The notes under the pieces: generated by a model
Told to the model about the DNA's origin: nothing
What the model saw: the letters and a program-made list of their open reading frames with translations, nothing else
The model's database searches: none
Shown here: one piece after another, positions 34,008 through 43,019 of the stretch
Layout: each line of letters starts with the position of its first letter
Numbering within the stretch: the first letter of the stretch is position 1
Assembly: GCA_965200775.1 (NCBI GenBank)
Contig: OZ241383.1
Span: 2,604,001 to 2,668,000, forward strand
DNA length: 64,000 nucleotides
Source of the DNA: Poriferisocius sp965200775
GTDB taxonomy: Bacteria > Actinomycetota > Acidimicrobiia > Acidimicrobiales > Bin134
Direction: 5' to 3'
Program-made: the position numbers and the translations under genes

Positions 34008-34775
34008 TTAACGCAGGTAGGCGTCGCCGCCGTCGATGTTGACGGTGGTGCCGGTCATGTAGCCGGCGGTGTCGCTGCACAGAAACGCCACCACCCGTCC
34101 GACGTCGATCTCGGCATCACCCACCCGCTTGAGGGCAAACCGCTCCTGTAGCGCGGCATAGCCCTCGGGGTTGAACTCCGACCACTGCTCCATGGCCGGC
34201 GACATCGCCACAGGCATCAGGGTGATGGCCCGTATCCCGTCGGCCCCCCACTCCATGGCAGCGGCACGGGTGATCGATTGGATGGCCGACTTCACCCCGG
34301 CGTACACCCCCATCCCGCTGGGGTCGGTCTTGAGGCTCGACCCCGAGCCCTGGTTGATGATTACCCCGCCGTCCTTGAGATACGGGTGGCACAGCCGCAT
34401 GAACCGGATGGAAGCCAGCGGGCCCGATGTCCACGCTGCCAGCGACGCCTCGTCGGTCACCTCCAGCAGGTGGCCGTGGGGCACCTGCTGGGCGTTGTTC
34501 ACCAGGATGTCTATGGTGCCGAAGTGCTCAACGGTGCGGTCCACGCACGCCTGGATCTGGTCGAGATCGTTCACGTCGCATACCAGGGCCAAAGCAGTTC
34601 CGCCTCGCTCGGTGATCTCCGCAGCCACCGCTTGCACCTTCGCTTCGGTGCGGGCCGCCACCGTCACACCCGCCCCTTCGGCGGCCAGCGCCAGGGCTAT
34701 GCCCCGGCCCACTCCCTGACCTCCACCGGTGACTATGGCCGTCTTGCCATCAAGCATCCCCATGGCATCCACCAC
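34008..34775 (-). CDS. SDR family oxidoreductase
   Basis: A classical short-chain dehydrogenase of 255 residues or slightly fewer. TGGGQGVG near residue 16 binds the cofactor, VNNAQ corresponds to NNAG, YAGVK (about 166) gives the catalytic pair, and NIDGGDAYLR closes the fold. GTG 34775, ATG 34763 and ATG 34757 are all possible starts. No operon partner; tRNA-Ser(GCU) lies just upstream on the same strand. Confidence 0.85.
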   Translation of the reverse strand: MVDAMGMLDGKTAIVTGGGQGVGRGIALALAAEGAGVTVAARTEAKVQAVAAEITERGGTALALVCDVNDLDQIQACVDRTVEHFGTIDILVNNAQQVPHGHLLEVTDEASLAAWTSGPLASIRFMRLCHPYLKDGGVIINQGSGSSLKTDPSGMGVYAGVKSAIQSITRAAAMEWGADGIRAITLMPVAMSPAMEQWSEFNPEGYAALQERFALKRVGDAEIDVGRVVAFLCSDTAGYMTGTTVNIDGGDAYLR

Positions 34776-34804
34776 CTTCCAGGCGTTAACCCATCACAAA
34801 TGAG

Positions 34805-34895
34805 CGGAGAGGGTGGGATTCGAACCCACGAACCACCTCACGGCAGTTACTTCCTTAGCAGGGAAGCGCCTTCAACCGGACTCGGCCACCTCTCC
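34805..34895 (-). tRNA. tRNA-Ser (anticodon GCU)
   Basis: The minus strand folds as a 91-base class II tRNA. The acceptor arm is GGAGAGG/CCTCTCC with discriminator G, the anticodon loop reads CTGCTAA with anticodon GCT, the long variable arm is typical of serine tRNA, and the T arm is GTGGGTTCGAATCCCAC. CCA is not encoded. Confidence 0.93.
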
Positions 34896-34998
34896 GGTGT
34901 TGCCACCCTAGCGGCTCGCCTTCGCCCCGGTCTCATGGATTGCCCATCGGAATAAACCGCCACCGCCGAGCCACCACCTCACGGCTAATCTCACCGAC

Positions 34999-35085
34999 GG
35001 AGGGATGGCAGAGCGGACGATTGCGGCGGCCTTGAAAGCCGTAGGGCCCCTTGGGGTCCCGGGGGTTCGAATCCCCCTCCCTCCG
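34999..35085 (+). tRNA. tRNA-Ser (anticodon UGA)
   Basis: An 87-base class II tRNA with acceptor GGAGGGA/TCCCTCC and discriminator G, anticodon loop CTTGAAA (anticodon TGA), a long variable arm (GGGCCCCTTGGGGTCCC) and T arm GGGGGTTCGAATCCCCC. It is divergent from tRNA-Ser(GCU), 104 bases away, and marks the left border of the accessory region. Confidence 0.93.
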
Positions 35086-35221
35086 CAAAGAGCGCTTTAG
35101 CGTTCGCTGCGCCGCAGCGCAGACAGGACATCGGTGTCAACAAGGAACGTCAAAAGTCCAAGGGGCGAGGGGGCAGGGAGAGCCATTCGAACTCTTGGTC
35201 AAGTTGAGGTCGGGGTGGGGT

Positions 35222-35227
35222 TAGCAT
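35222..35227 (+). promoter_or_regulatory. -10 box for leaderless PLD-helicase start
   Basis: TAGCAT followed by seven bases and GTG 35235, the same spacing as at several other genes here. Confidence 0.4.
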
Positions 35228-35234
35228 CGGCGCA

Positions 35235-37787
35235 GTGGTAGCCGGAGGGTCGCCCGCCAAGGGGCTGGTGCTGTTGGATGGGGTGGGGGACCATCGGCTG
35301 AGCCTGGAGCTGATGCGTTGGCTGGTCAACCCCGACATCGACCGGATCGACCTAGCCGTCTCGTTCATCATGAGAAGCGGGCTGGAGGTTATCGCAGGTC
35401 ACCTGGAAGCGGCTCTTCAGCGGGGAGCGTCCATCCGCATCATCACCACCGACTACCTCGCCATCACCGACCCCGACGCTCTTACCTGGCTTATCGACCT
35501 TGCCGACCAACCCAACCCGAATGAGGGCCGGCTCCTGGTGAAAGTCTTTCACGATCCCAAAGTGTCGTTCCACCCCAAGGCCTACATCTTCCGCTCGTCC
35601 ACCGGTGGGGCTGCAGGCGGTTTCGTCGGCAGCTCCAACCTCAGCCGGTCGGGCATCGACGGGGGGATGGAGTGGAACGTAGGTGTGGACCAGGTGAAAC
35701 CCTTGGTGGACAGCTTCGAGCGGCTGTGGAACCACAGCCACTGCGTTGATCTCAACCCTCGCTGGTTGGCCGACTACCGGAAGCGCCGCCCCCCTGCCAA
35801 CGTTCCCCCGGATTCCCCCGAGGCAGCCGTTCCCAACGAACCACCCCGTCAGCCTGTAACCCCGTGGCCCATCCAGACCGAAGCCCTCGAAGCACTGGAG
35901 CAAGCCCGGATCAAAGGGTTCCGCCGAGGCATGGTGGTAATGGCCACCGGACTGGGAAAGACCCTGCTGGCTGCTCTGGACAGCAACCGTCCAGAGTTCC
36001 GCCGGGTGTTGTTCATTGCCCATCGAGAGGAGATCCTGCGCCAGAGCCGAGACGCGTTCCGCCAGGTGCGCACCGACGGCAGCTTCGGGTTCTTCACCGG
36101 TCAGGACAAACAGCCCGAAGCCGATGTGGTGTTCGCCGGCATCCAAACCTTGCACCGCCACCTCCACCGGTTCGATGCCAACCGGTTCGACTACGTGGTG
36201 GTGGATGAGTTCCACCACGCATCGGCGCCCACCTACCGCCGAGCCATCGCCCGCTTCGACCCGAAGTTCCTGATCGGGCTAACCGCCACCCCCGAGAGGC
36301 GCAACGGTGCCGACCTGCTCTCACTGTGCAGCAACAACCTGGTGTTTGAATGCGGCTTGGACGAGGGCATCAGGCGGGGCAACTTGTCGCCGTTCCACTA
36401 CTGGGGCATCAAGGACGTGGCCGATTACGCCCCGATCCCGTGGCGCAACGGCCGCTTCGACCCCGAGGCCCTGGCCGGTGCCATCGAGACCCAGGACCGG
36501 GCCGAACAGTCGCTGAGCGAATGGAGGCAAAAGGCGACCGGTCCCACCCTGGCCTTTTGCTCCTCCATAGCGCACGCCGAGTTCATGGCCGATTTCTTCA
36601 ATCGTAGGGGCGTGCCTTCGCATACGGTCCACAGCGGCCCCAGGTCTTACCCCCGCCAGGTCGCCGTCGAGGAGTTGCAAAGCGGCACCGTCAAGGTGCT
36701 GTTCACGGTTGATGTGTTCAACGAGGGCGTTGACGTTCCCGAAATCTCAACGGTGTTGATACTGCGGCCCACCGATTCGCCGGTGGTCTTCCTGCAGCAG
36801 CTCGGGCGGGGCCTGCGCACCTCCAAGGGCAAGGAAGCCCTGCAAGTGATCGACCTCGTGGGCAACCACCACAGCTTCCTCATGAAGCCCCGCCTGCTGT
36901 GGGGCATGGGGTCGGCGGAAACCAACCCGTCCAAGATGGCCGTCCTGCAGGCAATCGAGACCGGTGAATTCGAGCTGCCTCCCGGCTGTTCGGCCGCCTT
37001 CGAGCTGGAAGCGGTGGACTTGCTGCGCCGGTTGTGGGACACAAGAACCGGCCGGGGCCACAGCGTGGCCCACGACCAAACGGAAGCGCTGGCCGACTTC
37101 TGCCGGAACTACGCCGACGAATACGGCGAGCGGCCCTCCGCCGCTCAGACATCCCGAACCGTGGACTTCGACCTCAAGCCGGGGCATAAATCCATCGCTG
37201 ATGCCGCCGGTTGGCACCGCTACCTGCATCAGCAAGATTTGCTGTCGGCATCCGAACAGGCGGCCACCGATGAGCTGGGTAACGTGCTCCGAGGCCTCGA
37301 ACAGGAGTCGATTACCAAGTCGTACAAGCTGGTGGCGTTGCGGGCTCTGATCGAGCTGGGTGGCACCACGGCACCGGTACCGGTTGCTGAGGTGGCCGCA
37401 AGATCGCTCAGTGCCATCAGACAGGACCACCGGCTCCGGGCCGACATCCAGATCAAGGAGATTCCCGACCTGGACAATGTGTCAGCCAAGAGATGGCGTG
37501 ACTACTGGCTGAAATGGCCGCTGCAACATATGACCAACAAGTCCGGTTCCCTGTTCAGGATCGACCCGGGCGATGCCGATACCGGCGGCATGATCGCACC
37601 CACCTTCTCAGTTCCATCCGAACACCGGGGTGTGTTCGACGAGCTGGCCACCGAGATCGTGGAGTGGCGACTCCAGGACTACCTGTTGGGTTCCAAGGCC
37701 AACCCCGAACCCAAAGCCCTGCCGTCAACGACGGCCCAGCCCCACTCCGAGCAGCAGGCCCGTCCAGCCCAAGGCTCCAGCGCCTGA
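35235..37787 (+). CDS. Phospholipase-D-like nuclease fused to SF2 helicase
   Basis: An 850-residue two-part protein. Residues about 1-190 are PLD-like, with one HxK motif in FHPKAYIF (about 113) and GSSNLS, a fold used by nucleases that act as dimers. Residues about 215-590 are a ResIII-type superfamily 2 helicase with ATGLGKT (about 237), DEFHH (about 324), GLTATPER and QQLGRGLRTSKGK. The C-terminal 250 residues are not recognised but resemble the arrangement of DUF3427-type helicases. Such fusions often sit in defence or DNA-repair islands. Its place beside tRNA-Ser(UGA) supports acquisition. The target is unknown. Confidence 0.8.
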   Translation: MVAGGSPAKGLVLLDGVGDHRLSLELMRWLVNPDIDRIDLAVSFIMRSGLEVIAGHLEAALQRGASIRIITTDYLAITDPDALTWLIDLADQPNPNEGRLLVKVFHDPKVSFHPKAYIFRSSTGGAAGGFVGSSNLSRSGIDGGMEWNVGVDQVKPLVDSFERLWNHSHCVDLNPRWLADYRKRRPPANVPPDSPEAAVPNEPPRQPVTPWPIQTEALEALEQARIKGFRRGMVVMATGLGKTLLAALDSNRPEFRRVLFIAHREEILRQSRDAFRQVRTDGSFGFFTGQDKQPEADVVFAGIQTLHRHLHRFDANRFDYVVVDEFHHASAPTYRRAIARFDPKFLIGLTATPERRNGADLLSLCSNNLVFECGLDEGIRRGNLSPFHYWGIKDVADYAPIPWRNGRFDPEALAGAIETQDRAEQSLSEWRQKATGPTLAFCSSIAHAEFMADFFNRRGVPSHTVHSGPRSYPRQVAVEELQSGTVKVLFTVDVFNEGVDVPEISTVLILRPTDSPVVFLQQLGRGLRTSKGKEALQVIDLVGNHHSFLMKPRLLWGMGSAETNPSKMAVLQAIETGEFELPPGCSAAFELEAVDLLRRLWDTRTGRGHSVAHDQTEALADFCRNYADEYGERPSAAQTSRTVDFDLKPGHKSIADAAGWHRYLHQQDLLSASEQAATDELGNVLRGLEQESITKSYKLVALRALIELGGTTAPVPVAEVAARSLSAIRQDHRLRADIQIKEIPDLDNVSAKRWRDYWLKWPLQHMTNKSGSLFRIDPGDADTGGMIAPTFSVPSEHRGVFDELATEIVEWRLQDYLLGSKANPEPKALPSTTAQPHSEQQARPAQGSSA

Positions 37788-37886
37788 CCCACCCCGACGG
37801 TGCGCAGCAATGGAACCGTGTTCTTGATCGGCCAGGAGGCACGCGACCGCTTCACGGGCCAACAGGTCTTCCATGCCTTGATCCCG

Positions 37887-38075
37887 GTGCGCTTCCTTCT
37901 GGACGAGAACTTCCCTTGCCTGCCCGACTTCCTCCAAGCCTTGGGCTCCGCCACGGCCGGCATTGAGTCGCTGCATAGCTTTCCTCTTGATCTGTCGGGT
38001 ACGGGGACAACGGACTGCTACCTCTACCTGAGGGCCGCCGAGGCTGGAGCAGACAGTGGTGGCTGCCAGTTATGA
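37887..38075 (+). pseudogene. PIN-like (DUF5615-type) protein fragment
   Basis: VRFLLDENFPCLPDFLQALG resembles the N terminus of PIN-like DUF5615 proteins, which normally continue for about 60 more residues with a second acidic motif that is not present here. The frame stays open upstream to 37800. Read as a truncated remnant. It fills much of the 316-base stretch between the helicase and the RCC1-like remnant. Confidence 0.3.
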
Positions 38076-38103
38076 GCGGCTCCGAGAAAAGCCTCAATAG
38101 AGT

Positions 38104-38778
38104 TTAGGCTATGTCTGATTGTGATGGCAGAGCATTGCCTACTGGGTCGAGGAGTTCTTGGCGTGATCCCCAGCAGATCAGTTCACCTGTGGTACGCACA
38201 GCACAAGCTGCATCCCAACCTACAGCGATAGACACGAAAGACCCCTCGGGTGCTGGAGATAAAAGCGCTGCCTGCTGTCCCCAGCACACAGGTTCGCCGT
38301 TGGTTCTCAATCCGCAAAAATCCACACTCAAATAACTGTCTACAAACTGAAATTCTCCGCTGGGTGGCTGATCCAACCCAACCTGCGCACCTACGCTATC
38401 AGTGACACACCTGATGGTATAGTCGATACGAATGCCGCACATAGCGCTACCAGCACCGAACAAGGAAATAAAGGTATCGCCGGGGAACGGGTCGGCATAG
38501 AATCCTTCCCAGTCAAACCAAGTGTTACAAATGACTGTGCCATCTGTACGTAGCCCGCAAATCGCTGTTGAGCTGACAGCGATATCAACGAACTCTCCAT
38601 CCGGGGGAATGTACGTGTTGTCAAACGTCCCAGGAGGGTGACGGCTCTCTCTCCGGAGTGATTATTAGATCTCTTGTGCAGTTGATGGTGCTGTCATCAA
38701 TGCGAATAGCACATCGAAACGGGGATTTGTCTGCCGCTACTCTGATCGTGTCATAACGATAAACATTAAGATCAATGT
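38104..38778 (-). pseudogene. Decayed RCC1-like repeat gene, 3' part
   Basis: On the minus strand several RCC1-like repeats with cysteines are readable (AICGLRTDGTVICNTW, FCGLRTNGEPVCWG, CAVRTTGELICWG), ending in a stop at 38104. Upstream the frame breaks near 38640-38655 at a short GA-rich run: CAIRIDDSTINCTRD reads in one frame and PPGTFDNTYIPPDGEF in the next. There is no start or signal peptide. It is joined at about 38779 to a copy of an Fn3 repeat from the neighbouring gene. Confidence 0.6.
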
Positions 38779-39504
38779 GGGTTGACTCGACCTGATCCCC
38801 AATCAAACTGAGCGTTTCCGTTTTCTTCGCGCACCCGGTAGATGGCAGCATCCGAAACCGCGTTCCAGGAAACGGTCACAATATTATTCGCGCAAACAGC
38901 TGTAACACCTGTCGGGACTACTTGCTGAGCAGGACAAGTCACCGTCTCATAAGCAGACCAGCCGAGTTGCCGGAAACGTTATAAGCACGAACTTTGATCT
39001 GGTAAGAGACACCCCAGGAGTCGCTGCGAGTTTCAGACGTTCCCGACCCGTCATGCAAAACCGCGGTGGTTGATCGTTCTAACCGGTAACCCGTAGCGCC
39101 CGACACCGAAGTCCACGACATGAACACCTGCGGTAAGGCTCCCCCCTGGTTAGTGCAAGTAGTCGTAACAAACGAAGGCGTTGCAGGCACGGCCGGTCCG
39201 CAGGTAACCGACGCGTAAGACGACCATGGTCGCCATTGTCCGCCATGGTGGGCGCGTACTTGCCATTTCGTTGTTTCACCCGCGGTTCTGGTGAAGGTTG
39301 TTGAGGTGGGTAGCGGGTTGACTCGACCCGAACCCCAGTCAAACTGAGCGTTTCCGTTTTCTTCGCGCACCCGGTAGATGGCAGCACCCGAAACCGCGTT
39401 CCAGGAAACGGTCACAATATTATTCGCGCAAACAGCTGAGACACCTGTCGGGACTACCTGCTGAGCAGGACAAGTCACCGTCTCATACGCAGACCAAGCC
39501 GAAT
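38779..39504 (-). repeat. Direct repeat of an Fn3-coding segment
   Basis: About 188 bases at 38779-38967 match 39315-39504 (offset 536) with few differences. The copy nearer the gene end has lost one base (minus strand ggct-ggtctg against ggcttggtctg), which ends the Fn3 protein early. The left edge of the repeat is where Fn3 sequence gives way to RCC1-like sequence, which points to recombination between repeats. Confidence 0.7.
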
Positions 39505-41098
39505 TACTCAACGAATTCTGAGCGCGCACCCTCCAACTATAAGAAAAACCAGCAGTCCCAGTGTCCGTGAACTGAGTAGTCGGATGAGAAACCGTCCGAT
39601 CCGCTGGACCTGAACCAAACTCTTGAGCGAAATACGACGCAGCACCCGAAACAGAATCCCACGACACAGTAACCGTCGTCCCCACACAAGACGCCGCAAC
39701 ATTCGCAGGAACAGACGGCACAGTAAGCACCTGCGACGAAGACGACGGACAAGTAACCGTCACCCACGACGACCACGCCCAATTCCCGGCCGAATTCTCT
39801 GCCCGGATTTTCACAGTATGAACCGAACCCCACGCAGGGTTATTACGCGACCACGACAAACCAGTCCCGTTATGCAACACCGTTCCAGTGTCCCGCTCTA
39901 ATCTATAAGACGAAGCCTGTGCTACAGCACCCCACTCCACGCTCAACAACGGACGATTGCCGCCAGTGTTAACACAAGTAGTTGAAGTGAACGATGGGGT
40001 GGACGGAGGTGATAACGCGGCGCTACAAGTAGCCGAACGATAACTCGACCACGCCGAATTACCATTCGAGTTCTGAGCACGCACCCTCCACCGATCAGTA
40101 ACACCCGTTTTTCCGGTGTAAGTAAACGAAGTAGAAGGACGAGAAATTGTTCTACTAGCAGGCCCCGCCCCGAACTCTACAGCACGATACGAAGATGCCC
40201 CCGAAACCGTGTTCCAAGACACAGTACCCGTAGTCCCCACACAAGAAACCGTCAGCCCAGTAGGAGACGAAGGAACACTCCGAACCGGATTAGAAGTCGA
40301 AGTCGGAACAGGAGTCGGAGTCGGATTAGGGCACGGATCACCGTGCTCCTCTAAGTGGTGACTGTAGGGGGATGGGCAATGTACTTCTACGACCACACAC
40401 ACATTTGGTATATTGTCGGGCGGATCGTCCATGTCATGCGGAGCCCAATCAGACGGGGGATGCATGTGTGGAATAGTGGCTTCTGAATGATCAATACCAG
40501 GGTTGTTATCGCACGTCAAACCCGGCTTGTTGGGATAATATTTCCCGTGTTGATTGTAGGAGTAATGACACCCATCATAACCATCATGTTCATGATCATA
40601 ATGCTCAGGACAGCTGGCACTATGAAGTGGAGAAGATAGGTCGCTCTTTAGATGGCAGTCCTTGTCATCTGCGCTATGCGTGTGCCGCTCAGGTGGCTGA
40701 TTTGGGCATTCTACTGTGGAGGCAGTCGGACAGGTTTCGTGGTGCGCAGCGTCCTTCACACCGTTACAAGTCCGCAGTGTGCCATGACAACTACCGTCGT
40801 GCTCATGTAGGAACAAACCTGAGCACGGAGTAGGGTTAGGAGTGGGAGTTGGTGTCGTAGTCGGGCTAGGCGTCGAAGTCGGAATAGGTGTTGGGGTAGG
40901 GTTAGGTGTTGGATCGGGGCACATGGGAGGACCGTCTTGTGGACAATGAAATAAGTGGAATGACCCTGTGTTATGTCCCTCTGCGGGTTTTTGGTTGATT
41001 GCGAACACCAAACCCACAAATAACAGGGCTGCTGCCAGCATGATGCTCAGCAATCGGCGCACAGGATGAGGTGACAGCGCCTCGGCTAGGGCGTTCAT
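38939..41098 (-). CDS. Surface-anchored fibronectin type III protein, frameshifted at both ends
   Basis: A 719-residue frame. It has an N-terminal membrane segment or signal (RRLLSIMLAAALLFVGLVFA), Pro-Thr linkers (TPTPIPTSTPSPTTTPTPTP), a His/Cys-rich region (about 95-260) and then about six Fn3-like repeats, each ending YxxVTC. Likely secreted and exposed. The start ATG 41098 has no ribosome-binding site; it follows a C20 tract, and a promoter and ATG at 41150 lie one frame off. The C terminus ends abnormally (SAGLLMRR) after a one-base deletion. The sequence is more AT-rich than core genes. Confidence 0.7.
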   Translation of the reverse strand: MNALAEALSPHPVRRLLSIMLAAALLFVGLVFAINQKPAEGHNTGSFHLFHCPQDGPPMCPDPTPNPTPTPIPTSTPSPTTTPTPTPNPTPCSGLFLHEHDGSCHGTLRTCNGVKDAAHHETCPTASTVECPNQPPERHTHSADDKDCHLKSDLSSPLHSASCPEHYDHEHDGYDGCHYSYNQHGKYYPNKPGLTCDNNPGIDHSEATIPHMHPPSDWAPHDMDDPPDNIPNVCVVVEVHCPSPYSHHLEEHGDPCPNPTPTPVPTSTSNPVRSVPSSPTGLTVSCVGTTGTVSWNTVSGASSYRAVEFGAGPASRTISRPSTSFTYTGKTGVTDRWRVRAQNSNGNSAWSSYRSATCSAALSPPSTPSFTSTTCVNTGGNRPLLSVEWGAVAQASSYRLERDTGTVLHNGTGLSWSRNNPAWGSVHTVKIRAENSAGNWAWSSWVTVTCPSSSSQVLTVPSVPANVAASCVGTTVTVSWDSVSGAASYFAQEFGSGPADRTVSHPTTQFTDTGTAGFSYSWRVRAQNSLSNSAWSAYETVTCPAQQVVPTGVSAVCANNIVTVSWNAVSGAAIYRVREENGNAQFDWGSGRVNPLPTSTTFTRTAGETTKWQVRAHHGGQWRPWSSYASVTCGPAVPATPSFVTTTCTNQGGALPQVFMSWTSVSGATGYRLERSTTAVLHDGSGTSETRSDSWGVSYQIKVRAYNVSGNSAGLLMRR

Positions 41099-41099
41099 C

Positions 41100-41119
41100 G
41101 GGGGGGGGGGGGGGGGGGG
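41100..41119 (-). repeat. C20 homopolymer (G20 on plus strand), candidate phase-variation tract
   Basis: Twenty consecutive G on the plus strand. On the minus strand it lies in the reading frame opened by ATG 41150 (MSEHDFDEQQS, then prolines). With 20 C that frame runs into DERPSRG and stops at 40971. With 19 C it would join MNALAEALSPH of the Fn3 protein. This is the classic layout of a slipped-strand switch; an assembly error in the homopolymer is the alternative. Confidence 0.65.
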
Positions 41120-41159
41120 ATTGTTGTTCGTCGAAATCGTGTTCAGACATACCAGTCAT

Positions 41160-41165
41160 ATTATA
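41160..41165 (-). promoter_or_regulatory. -10 box upstream of the Fn3 surface protein
   Basis: A perfect TATAAT on the minus strand, nine bases before ATG 41150. A weak TTGCGT lies 15 bases further upstream. It supports translation from 41150 through the homopolymer. Confidence 0.5.
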
Positions 41166-41454
41166 AGAATGTAACTACCCACGCAATAAGGCTTAGACCA
41201 AAAACCGATGAAGCCTTCGTTAGTTCAGAGTGGGTATAAGAAGCACCGAGAGTGTTCTAGACTGATGTTCTAAATTGGGTTGGAGCAGCTGACACCGAAA
41301 GAACCACACATGTGAGGCATTACGAAACGATGCCCACCCTCTTAGACAATTCCCAATTGGATGTCTCTGAGCTAACAAGAAAGGATAAAGATCAGACGTT
41401 GACCATGGTGATGACCGCGCCCTCCTCTGGCCGCGCTTCTACGCAGCAGCCTGA
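41166..41454. other. Intergenic stretch without recognised gene
   Basis: About 290 AT-rich bases between two minus-strand surface-protein genes. A 62-codon plus-strand frame at 41312-41500 has no ribosome-binding site and no family resemblance. No terminator is clear. Confidence 0.5.
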
Positions 41455-42906
41455 TCACAAAATATCAACCATGCCGTTGTCAGGGTTCAAAAATCTGTAA
41501 GCACCTTCACCCCAACAGGCGATCTCACCGTTGACACGAACACCGCAAGCGTGCCTAGGGCTTATTGCTACATCAATGAACGTTCCTTCCGGCGCGTCCG
41601 CCTGGCCGTGCAGATTGTAACCCCAACACTCAATAGACCCATCAAGCATCAAAGCACATCCATAATCTCCAGCAAGCAATAGATCTGCCACAGGCCCATC
41701 AGGCCAGTCAAGAAGAAAGTCAGGTGTCAACGGGTCGGGTATGCATTCCAGTCTGCTGTTATCAGCTCGGATGCCGCACAACAAACCACTCGAATCGCCG
41801 ATCACAGACGTAAAAGAGACGCCAGGGAACGGATCAGTGATATCGAGACCGTCCGATCGATCGACCCACATATGGCATGTAACTGTTCCATCAGCACGTC
41901 GGCCACAGTTACTGCCTCCGGGCAAGGCCACCTCCACATATTGACCTGGTGGAACTATAAGAGTGTCTTCATACTCAGGCAACATTTCAAACCCAGGCAA
42001 CGTTTCATAAGCGGTCCAACATTCGATGGTGCTATCGACAGCTCGTAACCCACAGGCACTATGACCACCTGTTGGGTTGAACACCCAACTCTCAAACGGC
42101 ATATAAGCAGGATCTATCCTGTCATAAAACCCTGGGTAAGAGCGACTAGCTCCCCAACATTCGACGGTGCCATCCGGCCGCTGCCCGCACACACGGAAAG
42201 GCGCGGCATCCTTCAAAGACTTAAACACCCCTTCAGGTGTGCCATCATAATCTTCTATAAAACCCCAACAATGGACAGTCCCATCAACACGAAGACCACA
42301 CCCCAGATATCCGGCGATCTCAACCTGAACAAAACCCTCAACTGGCATAGGCACCGAAGTTTCCACAGGTTCAGGCATCGGCTCAGGAATAGGCTCAAAA
42401 GTGGGAACAGATGTCGGCTCAGGAATAGGTTCCGGAGTTGAAACTGGCGTTGGTGGTTCGGTAGGAACAGATGTCGGTTCCGGAGTGGGCTCTGGGGTGG
42501 GTTCCTGTGTTGGTTCAGGCGTGGTCGTAAGTTCGGTCGGTGTCGGCTCCGGTTCAACATCTGTTGGCTCTGGTGTGGGTTCAGGTATCGCTTCTAAACT
42601 CGGCTCTGATGTCGGTTCCGGAGTTGGTTCTGGAGTAGCCGGTTGCTCCGTCGGTTCCAATCCAGGTGTTTCTACTTGTTCTGTCGGTTCCACAGCCTCC
42701 ATGCCCATCGTCGGCTCAGGTTCCGGCGCTTCTGTCACCGTCGGAACCGATGCGACAACCGGTTCAGGTTCGGCTGTGCCACTGTCACCGCCTCCGCAAG
42801 CAGCGGCGAACAGTGCTACTACTGTCAGCACAGCAAACAAGCGCAACACAATGGTGGGCTTGCTGCTGCCGAGGAACAAAGTCCGATTCTTCATAATTCT
42901 ATTCAT
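41455..42906 (-). CDS. Lipoprotein with Pro-Glu-Thr stalk and RCC1-like repeats
   Basis: A 483-residue predicted surface lipoprotein. A signal with lipobox FAAAC (Cys about 37) is followed by a stalk of EPTPEPT-type repeats to about residue 195. Then come RCC1-like repeats, each with a CGLRxDGTVxCWG core (CGLRVDGTVHCWG, CGQRPDGTVECWG, CALMLDGSIECWG). These probably form a beta-propeller or tachylectin-like binding domain. Ligand unknown. Same family as the decayed copy at 38.1-38.8 kb. Confidence 0.8.
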   Translation of the reverse strand: MNRIMKNRTLFLGSSKPTIVLRLFAVLTVVALFAAACGGGDSGTAEPEPVVASVPTVTEAPEPEPTMGMEAVEPTEQVETPGLEPTEQPATPEPTPEPTSEPSLEAIPEPTPEPTDVEPEPTPTELTTTPEPTQEPTPEPTPEPTSVPTEPPTPVSTPEPIPEPTSVPTFEPIPEPMPEPVETSVPMPVEGFVQVEIAGYLGCGLRVDGTVHCWGFIEDYDGTPEGVFKSLKDAAPFRVCGQRPDGTVECWGASRSYPGFYDRIDPAYMPFESWVFNPTGGHSACGLRAVDSTIECWTAYETLPGFEMLPEYEDTLIVPPGQYVEVALPGGSNCGRRADGTVTCHMWVDRSDGLDITDPFPGVSFTSVIGDSSGLLCGIRADNSRLECIPDPLTPDFLLDWPDGPVADLLLAGDYGCALMLDGSIECWGYNLHGQADAPEGTFIDVAISPRHACGVRVNGEIACWGEGAYRFLNPDNGMVDIL

Positions 42907-42914
42907 AGCGTGAA

Positions 42915-42920
42915 ACTATA
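42915..42920 (-). promoter_or_regulatory. -10 box of the RCC1-like lipoprotein gene
   Basis: TATAGT on the minus strand, eight bases before ATG 42906, consistent with a leaderless or nearly leaderless transcript. Confidence 0.4.
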
Positions 42921-43019
42921 GTCGATGCCAAGTGTTCGCGCGGCCAAGTTGATGGACGATTAATTATTCTGCGTCCTTCATTCTGCTTGTGACTTCTCCT
43001 CCCTCCCCTGAAGGGCGGA

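Noticed and set aside
41312..41500. 62-codon plus-strand frame between surface-protein genes
   Set aside because: No ribosome-binding site, promoter or recognisable residues, and it overlaps the lipoprotein gene.
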